This document shows positions 23,795-30,102 of a DNA stretch of 57,854 bases, one piece after another. The DNA comes from Flavobacterium sp. (GTDB taxonomy: Bacteria; Bacteroidota; Bacteroidia; Flavobacteriales; Flavobacteriaceae). Under the pieces are notes generated by a model. The model ran no database searches. It had not been told where the DNA came from and was given only the letters and a program-made list of their open reading frames with translations. Positions within the stretch are counted from its first letter, which is position 1, and every line of letters begins with the position of its first letter. The DNA is taken from the NCBI RefSeq assembly GCF_024642105.1, contig NZ_JAHEBT010000057.1, forward strand, positions 1 through 57,854, written 5' to 3'. The position numbers and the translations under genes are program-made.

Positions 23795-24658
23795 TCACTT
23801 TTTTGTTGTAAAAAGTAGCCCACCACTAGATCTACAATTATTACAAAGTCCATCAGAAAAAATAATTGATGATGTGTCCAATTTTCCACATTTTTTGCAT
23901 TCACCTAGCATAGGATTACCATACAAGGATGCACTACTACCCGGTGTTACATATGAGGAAGTTAATCCACTGAGAACGGTTGTGTTTATTTTACTTTCAG
24001 TTTCTCTAAGTTTTTTTCTGGTATTACTTAAATCATTTTCTTTGTCTATTAACCTTTTATGAAGGTCTTCTTTTTGTTTACTACCTTCTTCTTTAATAGT
24101 TTCGATTTTTTCGTTTAGAGTTGAAATATCATTTTCAAGATCTATTTGTCTCAATTTCATATCAGACACTAACCCAATTTGAGTTTTCAAATTAGCAACC
24201 TCTGGTATAATATCTGTCCAATTTTCAATTGAACTGATGATTTCTTCTTCTAAAATATTGCATTTTTCAATCATCTCTTCAAAATTGGAAGTGATTAGTT
24301 TATGTTCTATATTTTCCTTATCGAGACAAGCAATATATTCCTTTGTTCTCCTCTCAATATTAGAAATGTTAAGTAGAATTAGTTTTAAACTTCTTATAGC
24401 GGATTTCCCCCTAGCAACTAGAACCTTTAATTCTGTCATTTGAGCCCATTTATTCGCGATTATGCCTCCCAATAATCCTGACGATAGTGAGATGATTAGG
24501 TTAATAATAGTTTCTAGTTCTTGGTTATCTGTTTCTGAAGAATAAATAATTAGTAATATTGTTGCTGCTAGCATTATTATAACCCAAGGATCAAATAGTA
24601 CATTAAAAAAATTACACCACTTATCTTTTAATGACTCTTTATTTTTATTTTCTTCCAT
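23795..24658 (-). CDS. Membrane-anchored coiled-coil protein with C-terminal zinc ribbon
   Basis: 287 residues. N-terminal hydrophobic helices near 24-40 (WVIIMLAATILLIIYSS) and 52-68 (INLIISLSSGLLGGIIA), then a long helical coiled-coil region (about 75-225), then a serine/glycine linker. The C-terminus has the motif CKKCGKL...GLCNNC, a four-cysteine zinc ribbon (about 256-277). It is the first gene of the CBASS-containing block and on the same strand. I do not recognise a named family. The architecture suggests membrane scaffolding with a protein- or nucleic-acid-binding tip; participation in CBASS is inference. Confidence 0.62.
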   Translation of the reverse strand: MEENKNKESLKDKWCNFFNVLFDPWVIIMLAATILLIIYSSETDNQELETIINLIISLSSGLLGGIIANKWAQMTELKVLVARGKSAIRSLKLILLNISNIERRTKEYIACLDKENIEHKLITSNFEEMIEKCNILEEEIISSIENWTDIIPEVANLKTQIGLVSDMKLRQIDLENDISTLNEKIETIKEEGSKQKEDLHKRLIDKENDLSNTRKKLRETESKINTTVLSGLTSSYVTPGSSASLYGNPMLGECKKCGKLDTSSIIFSDGLCNNCRSSGGLLFTTKK

Positions 24659-25146
24659 GTTGATGCTTATTTATAGTTGTTTACCCCATAAGGTTTTAAT
24701 ATTATTTAAACTAAATATTTTGCAATATAATTTATCTACTTATCTATTGTAATACGTATAAATACGTATTATTTTAATTTGAGTACTATCACAAAAATTG
24801 TATGAATTTTATCTAAAAGTCGTTCAATTGTTTGCTCAAGTTTAAAGCTACTCATCCCAAAACACTATCAAAAGAGACAGCACATTAGAATAATAACAAA
24901 GCCGTTATTTCGTTTTTGGAAAAATAGAAAGTTTGTCGGGAATGATTTTACGGTTTTCCGGACAATTGCTTGTGGTGTTCAAAAAAAATTGTGAAATGCC
25001 TAGCGGATGGCTTGGAGCATTTGGGGGCGAAATGGTGTAGTTCATCTTCAATTTGGGTATTTAGAATTGGGATTATAAAAGTAGTAAAAATAGTAGTATG
25101 TAGTTTACTATTTGGTCTTCTTTTTTTTGCGGGTTGCTATTCAAAG

Positions 25147-25213
25147 GGTTCTCGATACATTTTAAGTTCTTCCCAATTACTATTGGGAAGAACTTAAAAC
25201 ACTCGAACTGACG
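25147..25213. repeat. Interspersed hairpin element, copy 1 (variant core)
   Basis: Flanks GGTTCTCGATAC and CACTCGAACTGACG match six other copies at 26.8-29.9 kb, but the core is a different, 17-bp perfect stem (25160-25176 with 25183-25199; TTTTAAGTTCTTCCCAA) instead of GATTTTT/AAAAATC. Confidence 0.75.
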
Positions 25214-25220
25214 AAAGATA

Positions 25221-25245
25221 GAGATTGCTTCGTTCCCCACAATGA
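25221..25245. repeat. Short dispersed repeat, GAGATTGCTTCGT type
   Basis: GAGATTGCTTCGTTCCCCAC then AATGAC, related to the repeat pair at 25881-25943. It abuts the 3' end of the DnaC-like gene. Confidence 0.5.
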
Positions 25246-25851
25246 CTAGCGTTTGTCGGGGGTGGATTTGTCGAAGGAGATGAGGTTGAGCATGGCGCGC
25301 ATTCGGGAGCGGACACGATTGCCATAGGCGTTTTCGATTTCGGAGGCGGAGAGGTTGGTGGTGATGTGGGTTTGCACTTTCTTGGCCACAAAAAGGTCGT
25401 AGCGCGACAAGATGATTTCGGCCATGACATTGCATTCGTTGCCGAAGTACTTGAGATTTTTCTCCACTCCCAAATCGTCAAAGCAGTAGTTGCGATCTTC
25501 TTGATTGTTCCCTCGGCTGTAACGGTGGATGACTTCGTAGCCGTCTTTGATGAATTCGAAACTAATATCACGGCAGGTTTTTAGATGAAAACGGTTGTCT
25601 CTGTGGGTGACGTATTTCATCAAGCTCATCAGTGAGGTTTTGCCACAACCGATGGGTCCCGTCAGGAGAATTCCTTTGCTGAGGTCTAGGTCGAATAGGG
25701 TCGCGACTACTTCGTCTTTGAGGTAGTAGGCGATGAGTTTGGATAGGTTGTTTTGGTCGGCTTCACGGAAATGGAATTGGGTACCGTAGTCGGTTTTTCC
25801 TTTTTGTTCGAGCCATTTGATTATTTCGGGGTAGTCGTAGTGGGTTTTCAT
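25246..25851 (-). CDS. DnaC/IstB-like AAA+ ATPase, probable helicase loader of the element
   Basis: 201-residue ATPase with Walker A GPIGCGKTS (K71) and Walker B-like NYCFDDLGVE, followed by a sensor-type region (VQTHITTNLSASEIENAYGN) and an arginine-rich C-terminus (RVRSRMRAML). This is the DnaC-like pattern used by phages and mobile islands to load the host replicative helicase. It follows a DnaD-like gene, the common pairing in Bacteroidota mobile elements. Low-copy dispersed repeats abut both ends of the gene. Confidence 0.78.
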   Translation of the reverse strand: MKTHYDYPEIIKWLEQKGKTDYGTQFHFREADQNNLSKLIAYYLKDEVVATLFDLDLSKGILLTGPIGCGKTSLMSLMKYVTHRDNRFHLKTCRDISFEFIKDGYEVIHRYSRGNNQEDRNYCFDDLGVEKNLKYFGNECNVMAEIILSRYDLFVAKKVQTHITTNLSASEIENAYGNRVRSRMRAMLNLISFDKSTPDKR

Positions 25852-25880
25852 TTTTTAAATTTATTGGGTGGTTCAGTATG

Positions 25881-25943
25881 GAGATTGCTTCGTCGTGCCT
25901 CCTCGCAATGACGGGTTGCTTCGTCGTTCCTCCTCGCAATGAC
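25881..25943. repeat. Tandem pair of short palindromic repeats (CGTCATTGCGAGG type)
   Basis: ATTGCTTCGTCGTGCCTCCT...CGCAATGACG is followed directly by a second, nearly identical copy. On the minus strand it reads CGTCATTGCGAGGAGG...CGAAGCAATC, a dispersed palindromic element I know from several bacterial genomes. It lies between and slightly overlaps the DnaD-like and DnaC-like genes. Confidence 0.7.
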
Positions 25944-26689
25944 TATAAGGGTTCGTCGTAGTTTTTGTCTACTGCAGTGTGTAGGTTTTGAGCCTGGGGC
26001 TTGTCGGTGTTTGTGTTTTTGGGAGGGAGGCTGCTGCTGAATTTGGCGGTGTTGAGGATCCAATTGCGCGCGGCGGCTTGCCAGTCTTTCATTTTTGTTT
26101 TTCCGCCAATGAGCCAACCGTTGCTGGTGTAGTAATTGAAAAAGCGTTCGGCTTCGAATTCGGAGGCTTCTTGACTGCTGAAATATTCCTTCACAATTTC
26201 GAGCGCCGGGTGTGTTTTTTGGATTGACTCTTTTGCTACCGGAATTGAATTTTCTTCTTCTTTATTTTCTATTTTTTCGGGTGTGGTCTCTTTATATTGT
26301 TTTCTTTTTGTTTTAAGTATAGGTTTACTATATATAGAGGGTTCATCCACTTGTTCAGCGACCTGACTAATAGGCTGCCTATTTTTGGTACTGCTTCCGT
26401 TAGACAAATCATGAATAATAACTGTCGTTCCCGCATACGGATTGTAGGAGGGTAGGTAGTCGATGAATCCCAAACGCTGCAGTTCTTTGATGCATTTGTG
26501 GTAAGTAGCTTTGGAAGCGATTTTACTGGCTTTCATCATTTCGTCTCTGGAAATGGTTATGGGATTTTTGAAACGGTTGATGTTCCATCGCTGAAAGAGT
26601 GCTAGGTACAAACTGATGTGCGTTGGGTTGAGGGTTGCTTCATGGGCGATTTGTATGAAGAAGCCGGTGAGGTGTTTGATGTAGTTCAT
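25943..26689 (-). CDS. DnaD-like / winged-helix replication protein of the element
   Basis: 248 residues from ATG 26689 (252 if the upstream ATG 26701 is used). The N-terminal ~95 residues look like a winged helix (NYIKHLTGFFIQIAHEATLN; ISRDEMMKASKIASKATYHK), as in replication initiators of Bacteroidota islands. A charged linker follows, and the C-terminal part (PALEIVKEYFSSQEASEFEA ... DWQAAARNWI) ends with the W-x3-ARNW motif common in DnaD-type primosome proteins. Next gene downstream is the DnaC-like loader. Probably starts element replication or assists helicase loading. Confidence 0.68.
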   Translation of the reverse strand: MNYIKHLTGFFIQIAHEATLNPTHISLYLALFQRWNINRFKNPITISRDEMMKASKIASKATYHKCIKELQRLGFIDYLPSYNPYAGTTVIIHDLSNGSSTKNRQPISQVAEQVDEPSIYSKPILKTKRKQYKETTPEKIENKEEENSIPVAKESIQKTHPALEIVKEYFSSQEASEFEAERFFNYYTSNGWLIGGKTKMKDWQAAARNWILNTAKFSSSLPPKNTNTDKPQAQNLHTAVDKNYDEPL

Positions 26690-26696
26690 TTTGGTT

Positions 26697-26942
26697 ATCA
26701 ATTTACGATTTACGATTTACGATTTACGATATACGATTTACGGTTGTCAGTTGTTGGTTGTCGGTTGTCGGTTGTCGGTTGTCGGTTGTCGGTTGTCGGT
26801 TCTCGATACGATTTTTTGGCAAAAATCACTCGAACTGACGGTTGTCAGTTGTCTGTTATCAATTTACGATTTACGATTTACGATTTACGATATACGATTT
26901 ACGATATACGATATACGATTTACGGTTATCGGTTATCGGTTG
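26697..26942. repeat. Heptamer tandem-repeat tract, with one hairpin element inside
   Basis: Repeats of TTTACGA (26700-26740 and 26861-26927) and of GGTTGTC (26741-26800 and 26838-26850). A copy of the interspersed hairpin element (26798-26840) interrupts it. The tract encodes open but repetitive frames on both strands, not accepted as genes. Confidence 0.75.
26798..26840. repeat. Interspersed hairpin element, copy 2
   Basis: GGTTCTCGATAC, core GATTTTT TGGC AAAAATC, then ACTCGAACTGACG. Same sequence as the copies at 27308, 29639 and 29720. Confidence 0.8.
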
Positions 26943-27208
26943 ATGGTTTTGTTTTCATTTAATAGTTTGTCGATGTGGGCGGATTCATAGAAGAGGATGC
27001 CGCCGACTCGGGTGTAGGTGAGGGTGCCGTTGATGCGGAGGTTTTGGAGGGTGCCGGGCGAGATGTTTAGCAGCTCTCGGACTTCATTGGATTTGAGCCA
27101 CTTTTTTTGCTGCTGTTGGGGTTTGATTTCCAATAGGGTGCTGAGGTCGGCGATTAATAATTGGCGGAACTCGTTTAGGTCTTCTTTTGTGATTACTTCA
27201 ATTGCCAT
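26933..27208 (-). CDS. Helix-turn-helix (excisionase-like) protein
   Basis: 91 residues. The C-terminal part has the MerR/excisionase-type winged helix used by element-borne Xis proteins: WLKSNEVRELLNISPGTLQN, then LRINGTLTYTRVGGILFY and a recognition-helix pattern ESAHIDKLL. The N-terminal 35 residues are helical and acidic with a Gln run. It stands between the RteC-family gene and the replication genes, as in Bacteroidota conjugative and mobilizable elements, and could control excision by the integrase at 39.6-40.9 kb. Confidence 0.8.
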   Translation of the reverse strand: MAIEVITKEDLNEFRQLLIADLSTLLEIKPQQQQKKWLKSNEVRELLNISPGTLQNLRINGTLTYTRVGGILFYESAHIDKLLNENKTINR

Positions 27209-27307
27209 ACTAATAGTTTTTATATGTTATGGTGCAAAATTGTAGTGTTTGATTTGTTTTGTTTCACAACGGGGTGGGTGTTGGGTGTTTTTTTGTTGTC
27301 GGTTGTT

Positions 27308-27350
27308 GGTTCTCGATACGATTTTTTGGCAAAAATCACTCGAACTGACG
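27308..27350. repeat. Interspersed hairpin element, copy 3
   Basis: Same 43-bp unit as copy 2: GGTTCTCGATAC, stem GATTTTT/AAAAATC with loop TGGC, ACTCGAACTGACG. Confidence 0.8.
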
Positions 27351-27391
27351 GGTGATGGTTGTCGGTTGTCGGTTGTTGGTTGTCGGTTGTT

Positions 27392-27434
27392 GGTTCTCGA
27401 TACGATTTTTTAGCAAAAATCACTCGAACTGACG
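27392..27434. repeat. Interspersed hairpin element, copy 4
   Basis: As copy 3 with one base change in the loop (TAGC instead of TGGC); the stem is kept. Confidence 0.8.
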
Positions 27435-27494
27435 GGTGTCGGTTGTCTGTTGTCGGTTGTCTGTTGTTGGTTGTCTGTTGTTGGTTGACGGTTG

Positions 27495-28343
27495 TTAGAT
27501 TAGTTCGTCGAGGTTGTCCATGCGTTTGAGGAGTTGGTGGTTGAGGTTGGTGAGGAATTTGGTTTTGTCGCTTTTTCGTGCTCGGATTTCGAGGAAGGCT
27601 CTGCGGTATTGCCCGAGGTCGATCTCGAAGATGTGTTCGAAGTATTCGGCGATGTCTTTTAGGTCGGCAGCTCCATTGTTGAACACTCCTTCGGTGTGGA
27701 GGGCATATAGTAGTTCGGTTAGGGCGACTTTTGAGCTGGTCCAGGTTATTTTCCTTTTCGGTTCGTGTTGTGAATTTTCTGTGTTTTCTTTTTTATCCAA
27801 TGCCAATAACTGGTTTTCGATATACAATTGGATCAAATCATTGGCTAGAATAGTGGCTACTTTAAAATCGTGGGAAGTCGCAAAGGAGGGGTCTGATTCG
27901 AAATAATAGGAGTTTAAGGCGAGTTTGATGTCAAACTTTCCGCGGATGAAGTATTGGTAGTCTAAATAGGAATTTCCCGCACGGAAGTACTGGTAGAAGT
28001 CCAATTCTTTGTCAAAAAAGGCCTTGAGTATTGCGAGTTCGTTGTTGTAGTATTTCTTTAGAATACGATTGCCACCACTGGGCTTTTTTCGCTCTATTTG
28101 ATAGATTTGGTTGTAATAAATCAGCTTGGAAGTGAACTGCGGCTTGACTTCTTTGAAGAATTGGATTTCTTCTACTTCGGTTTTGAAATGGGTTTTGTTC
28201 ACCAATTTCCGAACGGCATGAATGGATTTTAAAATCACATTAATGGCTTGTTCGCACTGTTGGATAGGGTTGTCGATTTCTAAATCGATGAAGTTTAACT
28301 GCTCGTTGAGGTTGTTTAGTAAAGGGGCGTATTTGGGATGCAA
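27495..28343 (-). CDS. RteC-family protein
   Basis: 282 residues. RteC is known from the tetracycline-responsive excision control of Bacteroides CTnDOT, where it activates excision genes; homologues are common in Bacteroidota islands. Recognised by the helical N-terminus (YAPLLNNLNEQLNFIDLEID), the region YYNQIYQIERKKPSGG, FFDKELDFYQYFRAGNSYLD, and the C-terminal part with WTSSKVALTELLYALHTEGV and a YRRAFLEIRARKSDKT helix-turn-helix-like segment. It lies downstream of a response regulator gene on the same strand, which recalls the RteA/RteB-RteC cascade in CTnDOT, although no histidine kinase is present in the element. Confidence 0.82.
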   Translation of the reverse strand: MHPKYAPLLNNLNEQLNFIDLEIDNPIQQCEQAINVILKSIHAVRKLVNKTHFKTEVEEIQFFKEVKPQFTSKLIYYNQIYQIERKKPSGGNRILKKYYNNELAILKAFFDKELDFYQYFRAGNSYLDYQYFIRGKFDIKLALNSYYFESDPSFATSHDFKVATILANDLIQLYIENQLLALDKKENTENSQHEPKRKITWTSSKVALTELLYALHTEGVFNNGAADLKDIAEYFEHIFEIDLGQYRRAFLEIRARKSDKTKFLTNLNHQLLKRMDNLDELI

Positions 28344-28508
28344 GAGATTTACGATTTGTGATATACGATTTACGATGTACGAGGTACGATTTACGAAGTA
28401 CGATATTCGATATCAGATTTATGATTTTTTTAGGGTGGGGACATGGGGTTTGATTTACGATTTATGATTTACGATATTCGATTTGCGAGATACGATATCT
28501 GGTTTATG
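28344..28508. repeat. Degenerate heptamer tract (TTTACGA type)
   Basis: Units such as TTTACGA, TATACGA and TTCGATA alternate between the RteC-family gene and the response regulator. More degenerate than the other tracts. It would be transcribed within the regulator-RteC unit. Confidence 0.65.
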
Positions 28509-28510
28509 AT

Positions 28511-29182
28511 TTATTTGAAAAGATTTATGATTCCTGCTTTTTCGGCACTATTGAGGAGTTCGATGTCGGTGCCGCCTTTGAAAAGGAGTTGTTTTTTCAT
28601 GTTGTTTTTTCTTTTTTCGATGGCACTCAGGGAAAGCGGAATTTGATTAGGAAGGTCTTTTGTCATTGTCCCTTTGGCAAGTAGTTCTAAGATTTTTTTG
28701 TCGTGCTTGTCCCAATCGAGATTTTGTCCCGTGATTTTGTTTCGTGCGGCTACAATGGTCTGACTGTAATACAATTGGTTGTTATCGATGTCTTTTATTA
28801 TTTCGGAAAATTTGCCAAAATTAATGTCACTTTTGGCAATAAACACTTGGGGTTGTATTCTTTTAATAATGCGATCTACCCAAGCGGGTTCGTTGTGCAT
28901 GGAGATGATGATGATTTTGCAGTTGGGGAAAGCCTTTTGAATTAGAACTGCCACATCATCACCAGAGAACAGCTCTTTTTCTTCGTAGGGTGGGAGGCTG
29001 ATGTCAATTAGCGCTATGTCGAGAGGCATCGCATTGTTTTTGCAATTTGCCATGCAATCGTAGGCTTGTTTGCAGTCGAATGCTTGGTGTAGTTGTGCTT
29101 CTTTGGTGTTTTCGGCGGTTGCTAAAAGGGAGGCGTAACTTTCTACATTTAGTGGATGGTCGTCAACAATTAGGATGTTCAT
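28511..29182 (-). CDS. Orphan response regulator (NarL/LuxR-like) carried by the element
   Basis: 223 residues, the same length as the chromosomal regulator at 7720-8391 and very similar along its length: MNILIVDDHPLNVESYASLL, phosphoacceptor D60 in DIALIDISLP, IIIISMHNEPAWVDRIIK, and the helix-turn-helix region PLSLSAIEKRKNNMKKQL. No histidine kinase gene is nearby. A palindrome TACGGGAAACCGTA lies 80 bp upstream (29262-29275), the same distance as in the chromosomal paralogue. It could accept phosphate from the host kinase at 9769-11751 and act on host promoters, or vice versa. ATG 29182 chosen for the receiver start. Confidence 0.87.
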   Translation of the reverse strand: MNILIVDDHPLNVESYASLLATAENTKEAQLHQAFDCKQAYDCMANCKNNAMPLDIALIDISLPPYEEKELFSGDDVAVLIQKAFPNCKIIIISMHNEPAWVDRIIKRIQPQVFIAKSDINFGKFSEIIKDIDNNQLYYSQTIVAARNKITGQNLDWDKHDKKILELLAKGTMTKDLPNQIPLSLSAIEKRKNNMKKQLLFKGGTDIELLNSAEKAGIINLFK

Positions 29183-29261
29183 TTTGGTTTTTTGGTTGTG
29201 CATTGTTTTGGAGTTTGGGATTACTACATATCAAACCTAATTAAAATAGATTAAAATGAAT

Positions 29262-29275
29262 TACGGGAAACCGTA
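29262..29275. promoter_or_regulatory. TACGG-N4-CCGTA palindrome upstream of the element's response regulator
   Basis: TACGGGAAACCGTA, perfect 5-bp arms, 80 bp before the ATG at 29182. Counterpart of 8471-8485. Confidence 0.55.
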
Positions 29276-29286
29276 GTTTTTTGTTA

Positions 29287-29415
29287 CGGGGGGGTGTTGG
29301 TTGATGGTTGATGGTTGTTGGTTGTCTGTTCATGGTTGTCAATTTACGATATACGATATACGATTTACGATTTACGGTTGTTGGTTGTTGGTTGACAGTT
29401 ATCTGTTGTTGACTA
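29287..29415. repeat. Heptamer tandem-repeat tract
   Basis: Alternating GGTTGTT/GGTTGAT units and TTTACGA/TATACGA units, as in the tracts at 26.7 and 29.8 kb. Confidence 0.7.
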
Positions 29416-29638
29416 TAATTCTTTTTTCTTTTTCTTTTGGCTTGATTACTCATGGGTTTATATTTTATTGGAATTCGTGAATCTTCGATTTCAAAAGAAA
29501 CAAAAGGTCAAGACTTGGAGCCCTCGTCGGTCAAATTAAGTCTTGAATTAGAAATGAAAAGAACTCGCTTCGCTCAAACAGCTTTTCATTTTTACTAATT
29601 CTTCGACTATTTGACGCTCGACTGCGGACTCTAAGGTC

Positions 29639-29681
29639 GGTTCTCGATACGATTTTTTGGCAAAAATCACTCGAACTGACG
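29639..29681. repeat. Interspersed hairpin element, copy 5
   Basis: Identical in layout to copies 2 and 3 (GGTTCTCGATAC, GATTTTT TGGC AAAAATC, ACTCGAACTGACG). Confidence 0.8.
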
Positions 29682-29719
29682 ATTAATATTTGATTTACGA
29701 TTTACGGTTGTTGGTTGTT

Positions 29720-29762
29720 GGTTCTCGATACGATTTTTTGGCAAAAATCACTCGAACTGACG
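29720..29762. repeat. Interspersed hairpin element, copy 6
   Basis: Same unit as copy 5, 81 bp further on, after a short heptamer stretch. Confidence 0.8.
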
Positions 29763-29835
29763 ATTGATATTGGATTTACGATATACGATATACGATTTAC
29801 GATTTACGGTTGTTGGTTGTTGGTTGTTGGTTGTT

Positions 29836-29877
29836 GGTTCTCGATACGATTTTTTGCAAAAATCACTCGAACTGACG
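29836..29877. repeat. Interspersed hairpin element, copy 7
   Basis: Same unit with one G missing from the loop region (GATTTTTTGCAAAAATC). Confidence 0.8.
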
Positions 29878-29905
29878 GTTGATGGTTGATGGTTGTGGAA
29901 AAATA

Positions 29906-29919
29906 TGCGGGAAACCGTA
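29906..29919. promoter_or_regulatory. Operator-like palindrome upstream of the T9SS repeat protein
   Basis: TGCGGGAAACCGTA: the right arm is identical to 29262-29275 and the left arm differs at one base. It is 184 bp before the ATG at 30103. Confidence 0.45.
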
Positions 29920-30102
29920 CAATTTATTTCAGAATTGGTTTTTAATTGCCTTGCTTAAATTATTCTTTGTCAGGTTTTTGTGCTTTTTGAAGAATATTTG
30001 GATTGAATTCTTCCCCCGAATTGAATCGCCTGGGCTTTGTTTTACTGGGCAAGTACGATCTCATTTCATACATAAATAGTACAACCAAAATCATTATTTA
30101 TT

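Larger units (their letters stand above)
24659..25245. other. 587-bp intergenic region with a partial operator-like motif and a hairpin repeat
   Basis: No credible gene. It contains TACGGTTTTCCGGA at 24949-24962, a weaker relative of the palindromes near the response regulators, and the interspersed hairpin element at 25147-25213. A potential plus-strand ORF at 24970-25197 was not accepted because it runs into the hairpin element and looks non-coding. Confidence 0.5.
27296..27496. repeat. Heptamer tract with two hairpin elements
   Basis: GGTTGTC/GGTTGTT repeats fill 27296-27310, 27355-27393 and 27435-27496, separated by hairpin elements at 27308-27350 and 27392-27434. It spans most of the gap between the excisionase-like gene and the RteC-family gene. 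Confidence 0.75.
29183..30102. other. 920-bp intergenic region with repeats and two operator-like palindromes
   Basis: No credible gene. It holds palindromes at 29262-29275 and 29906-29919, heptamer tracts at about 29287-29415, 29690-29720, 29770-29836 and 29876-29897, and hairpin elements at 29639, 29720 and 29836. Between 29450 and 29640 there is non-repetitive sequence in which I see nothing; an ORF at 29241-29453 consists largely of translated heptamers. Confidence 0.6.

Noticed and set aside
24970..25197. Plus-strand ORF of 75 codons downstream of the palindrome at 24949
   Set aside because: Its 3' part is the hairpin repeat, and the translation looks random.
25848..26117. Minus-strand ORF ending in a HCEEARRSN-like sequence
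   Set aside because: The sequence is the usual translation of the CGTCATTGCGAGG dispersed repeat and overlaps the DnaD-like gene.
26618..26990. Repetitive ORFs translating to IYDLRFT-like or TTDNQQP-like repeats
   Set aside because: They are translations of 7-bp repeats, open in several frames, and cross the real replication and excisionase-like genes.
26697..29897. Possible CRISPR array because of many short repeats
   Set aside because: Units are only 7 bp and tandem, with no constant-length spacers, and no cas genes are present.
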